A stretch of DNA of 64,000 nucleotides from Lewinellaceae bacterium (GTDB lineage: Bacteria > Bacteroidota > Bacteroidia > Chitinophagales > Saprospiraceae). Each line of letters opens with the position of its first letter. Within the stretch, counting starts at the first letter, position 1. The notes beneath the pieces are model-generated. The model was given only the letters and a program-made list of their open reading frames with translations. It did not search any database and was not told where the DNA came from. The DNA lies in contig JADJYW010000006.1 of the NCBI GenBank assembly GCA_016719605.1, positions 1-64,000 on the forward strand. The letters are read 5' to 3'. Positions 61,543 through 64,000 of this stretch are shown piece by piece. The position numbers were made by a program, and so were the translations under genes.

Positions 61543-63563
61543 TTATTTACGCCGCAGGATGGTAATTGCCCCGCTGATTTTGCCACCATCGGGTTTGGAT
61601 ACCACATAGTAGTAGGTGCCGTCGGGATATTGGTCGGCATGGAACGGGGTAGCGAGGTTGGCCTCCCAGGCCAGGGCGCCGTAGCGGTTGAACAGCGCCA
61701 GGCCGTAGGCATCCGGGTTGGATATGCTCTCCGGCACGATAATACCCCAGGTGTCGTTCTGGCCGTCGCCGTCGGGCGTGATCAGTTCCGGGATAAAAAT
61801 ATTGTCCGCACTTTCGGGTAGTACGGCGACGCGCACATCGGCGCGGTCACTGGTACAGCCGGCATTTCTGGCAAAAAAAGCATACTCCACCACGCCCGGG
61901 GCGAGCGGATTGGCCAGTTCGACCAGTTGCCCCTGCACGGGTCCGACGCCCGAGGGCGGGATGTTGCGAACATTAGTGGACACGGCCAACCAGATCAGTT
62001 GCGTGCCGGCAATCGGGCAATCTATCGCAGCCAGCCCGCCATTGGGCACGGTCAGGGCATCCTCCATGCAGGTAATCTGAGGCTGTTCGACCCGTTCGAT
62101 CCATTTTGTAGCGGAGGTCGTGCAGCCGTTGTCGCCGGCCGTCACGGTGACGGTGTAGGCATTCGGGCCGTTTTGGTCGGGTATGGCAAGCAAGGTGCTG
62201 GTGGTTGAGTTGTTTTGCCACAGGAAAGCCACCGGCTCCGAGGCCATGGCCGTCAGGGCGATGTTCTCGCCGGCGCACACGGTGTCGCGGAGACTCAGAA
62301 TTTGCAGCGCGGGATTGGATACATCCTGAAATATCAGGATGTCGGCAGCGCCCTGACAGCCGATGCTGGCAGCCGTAGCCGTCACGGAATAGATACCGGG
62401 GGCGTCCACGGTGATCGTTTCACCGACAGTGCCGGTTGACCAGGCATAGGTGTACGAGGAGGTGCCCACGGAAAGGCCGGCGGACGCTTGCAGGGTGTGC
62501 GTTGTCGCGTTGCAATCCAGCACGTCGGAGCCGGATGTACTGGTTATTTGGGCGGATACGGTCGGGATAACGCCGGGTACGATTTGTACGGTGGCTGTGG
62601 CAGTGCAGCCATTGTCCTGGCGCGACACCGTCAGCATATAGACGCCGAGTGCCGCTATGACCGGGCTATTGGTTGTTTCGCCGCCGAGTAGAATGCCGCT
62701 GCCGGATGTTGTCCAACCGATCGTGCTGTTGCCCGGGCTGCCGGTATTGCCCACCACCACGCCGGTGATGGTCTGGGAGCATGCGTTGAGCGGTTGTTCC
62801 GGCGGATCAATGGCAATGCCGGGCAGCAACGGTGTGCTGACGGTAGCAATGTTGCTCGCCGTACAACCGACAGGGCCGGAAAGTGTATACAGGTACGTTC
62901 CGGCAACCGATGTGGTATAACCGGGCGCAGTGGCGCCGGGGATGTCCACAAATTGATTGTTCTCGAATTGTGCCCATTGCCCCTGAAAATCGCTGTGCGG
63001 CGGCGGTGTACCGGTGAGCGTTGCAGCGCTGCCCGGCAAACAAGTCAGCACCGCCGGGCTGGGGTCGGACTGGATGGACACGGTCAGGCCGGGGTCATTG
63101 ACATACTCCACTTCAAAAAATAGTTGATCGTACAATTGTCACATACCACATTGTGGGGTGTGCACATGATGGACGACACTGTGAGGCCGTAAGTGCCTGC
63201 CCGTAAGTTGGGTTGATCGTTGGGAATCCGAAAGGTATTGGTCGGTTTGTCGTAGGCCAAAATGAAGGTGGAACTTTTGTATGCCAGTACCGCGATGAAC
63301 TGGGTGCTGTCCTCAAAGTATTTCTCCGAATCGTCCTTGAAGTCAATGCGAAAAACGGCATTGACCATTTTTTGGGTGCAGGGCAGCTCCAGGGTATTGC
63401 CCATATCGGGCAGACCGGCGCTTCCTGTCGGGGCCAGGATAATGCTCGACGAGGCCGTATTGATATTGAAGCAGTTTTGGGCATACCCGGCGTCCGGGAT
63501 TGCCCAAAAAAGTCCGATTAGCGCGGAGAGTGTGTGGGTACAAAGTATGTTTGTTCGTATCAC
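61543..63563 (-). CDS. T9SS-secreted CHU_C adhesin (frameshifted)
   Basis: About 673 residues when corrected. A signal peptide (CTHTLSALIGLFWAIPDAGYAQ read in part) follows a GTG start at 63563, 44 bases after the stop of the preceding gene. Ig-like repeats (TVSAQITSTSGSDVLDCNA, YAWSTGTVGETITVDAPGIY read in parts) precede a CHU_C type-B T9SS domain (FIPELITPDGDGQNDTW, LFNRYGALAWEA). The frame breaks in the A6 run at 63115-63120 (T6 on the coding strand): with one more base CTINYFFEVEYVNDPG reads through. The PorP/SprF fusion gene follows after 28 bases and is the likely surface partner. Confidence 0.85.
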
Positions 63564-63606
63564 AAGTAAAACGGTTGAGGGAGGATTGAAAAGGGAGGGA
63601 CGGAGG

Positions 63607-64000
63607 TTATCGTTTTCGTTGCTGCGCTTCTTGCTCCACCTGTTTTTCCAGGGCTTCGATGTCCCGGAGTTTGCGTTCGTATTGGAAGTATTGCCAGGCG
63701 CGACGCAGCGGTTTGTAAGCAAAAAACAAAATCAGAACGGCAAGCGTGCTGTACAGCGCCCGGAAGTAGTAGTCCACTTTATGGATTTTCACGGCGCCTT
63801 CGGCCCGGAGGAGCAGGGTACTGAAGTCGCTGTCGTAAACCTCAACGGTGTGCGGTCCGCTTTTGCAGGCGGTGCAGGATTCCTTGCTGAACGCCCAGAT
63901 CGTATCGGTTTCGGTCAGGGTGTAGCGCATTCTCGGGATTTTGTTTTGGGATAAATAAACGATAAACGGCGGCAAGCCGCCCGACACCTGCAAGCGGAAG
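63607..64000 (-). CDS. membrane protein with coiled-coil tail, 3' part
   Basis: The frame is open to the right edge, so only the C-terminal 130 residues are seen. An extracytoplasmic beta-rich part (TLTETDTIWAFSKESCTACK, TVEVYDSDFSTLLLRAEG) precedes a membrane helix (YYFRALYSTLAVLILFFAY) and a short cytoplasmic coiled coil (YERKLRDIEALEKQVEQEAQQRKR in part). It is the upstream gene of the minus-strand T9SS module. No family is recognised. Confidence 0.6.
   Translation of the reverse strand, partial: FRLQVSGGLPPFIVYLSQNKIPRMRYTLTETDTIWAFSKESCTACKSGPHTVEVYDSDFSTLLLRAEGAVKIHKVDYYFRALYSTLAVLILFFAYKPLRRAWQYFQYERKLRDIEALEKQVEQEAQQRKR

Overview
The window is chromosomal DNA of a GC-rich member of the Bacteroidota, most like the Saprospiria (Lewinella/Haliscomenobacter relatives). 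Evidence: type IX secretion (T9SS) cargo with gliding-type (CHU_C) C-terminal domains and one Por-type C-terminal domain, two PorP/SprF-like proteins, a TonB-dependent receptor with a carboxypeptidase-like N-terminal domain, LytS-type histidine kinases, DUF4199 proteins, and a recurring -7 promoter box TAnnTTTG, which is the Bacteroidota consensus. No plasmid, phage, IS transposase, CRISPR or rRNA genes were found. There is one tRNA, tRNA-Ser(UGA).

Layout. 1-7.7 kb: 3' end of a CHU_C adhesin, a small helical protein, tRNA-Ser followed by folP, a secreted CotH-kinase-like protein, a Mg2+ P-type ATPase and a SnoaL-like lipoprotein. 7.8-12.6 kb: a 1598-residue secreted protein with seven DUF4397 units. 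12.7-24.4 kb: small membrane proteins, a TerC-family transporter, an M16 peptidase, a PiT-like permease, a TPR-histidine kinase, an S9 prolyl oligopeptidase and glycyl-tRNA synthetase. 24.6-36.8 kb: a T9SS module of a PorP/SprF protein, a TPR/PD40/OmpA-like protein and a giant PKD adhesin with ten near-identical 444-bp repeats. 36.9-46.3 kb (minus strand): two ECF sigma factors, each followed by a membrane protein with the layout of an anti-sigma factor, plus a GH31 glucosidase overlapping a LytS-type kinase. 46.4-59.4 kb: assorted metabolic, lipoprotein and transport genes. 59.5-64 kb (minus strand): a second T9SS module in which a PorP/SprF barrel is fused to a coiled coil and an OmpA-like domain, next to its probable CHU_C cargo.

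Most striking system: the four-gene minus-strand operon 46267-41999. It holds a beta-propeller lipoprotein, an outer-membrane protein, an ECF sigma factor and a 536-residue protein. The last joins a short cytoplasmic segment and one inner-membrane helix, through about 240 Pro/Ala-rich repeat residues, to a predicted outer-membrane beta-barrel. As read, one polypeptide would connect outer membrane, periplasm, inner membrane and sigma factor.

Quality caveat: at least ten single-base indels, many in short homopolymers, interrupt otherwise well-conserved genes (mgtA-like, SnoaL, M16, S9, giant adhesin, vWA protein, CHU_C cargo). Two in the vWA gene compensate within 40 bases. This looks more like residual sequencing error in a draft or long-read assembly than mass pseudogenisation, so these genes are annotated across the shifts. 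Intergenic regions are unusually rich in palindromes: heptamer arrays, a 65-bp palindrome, and a 163-bp element with 20-bp terminal inverted repeats.
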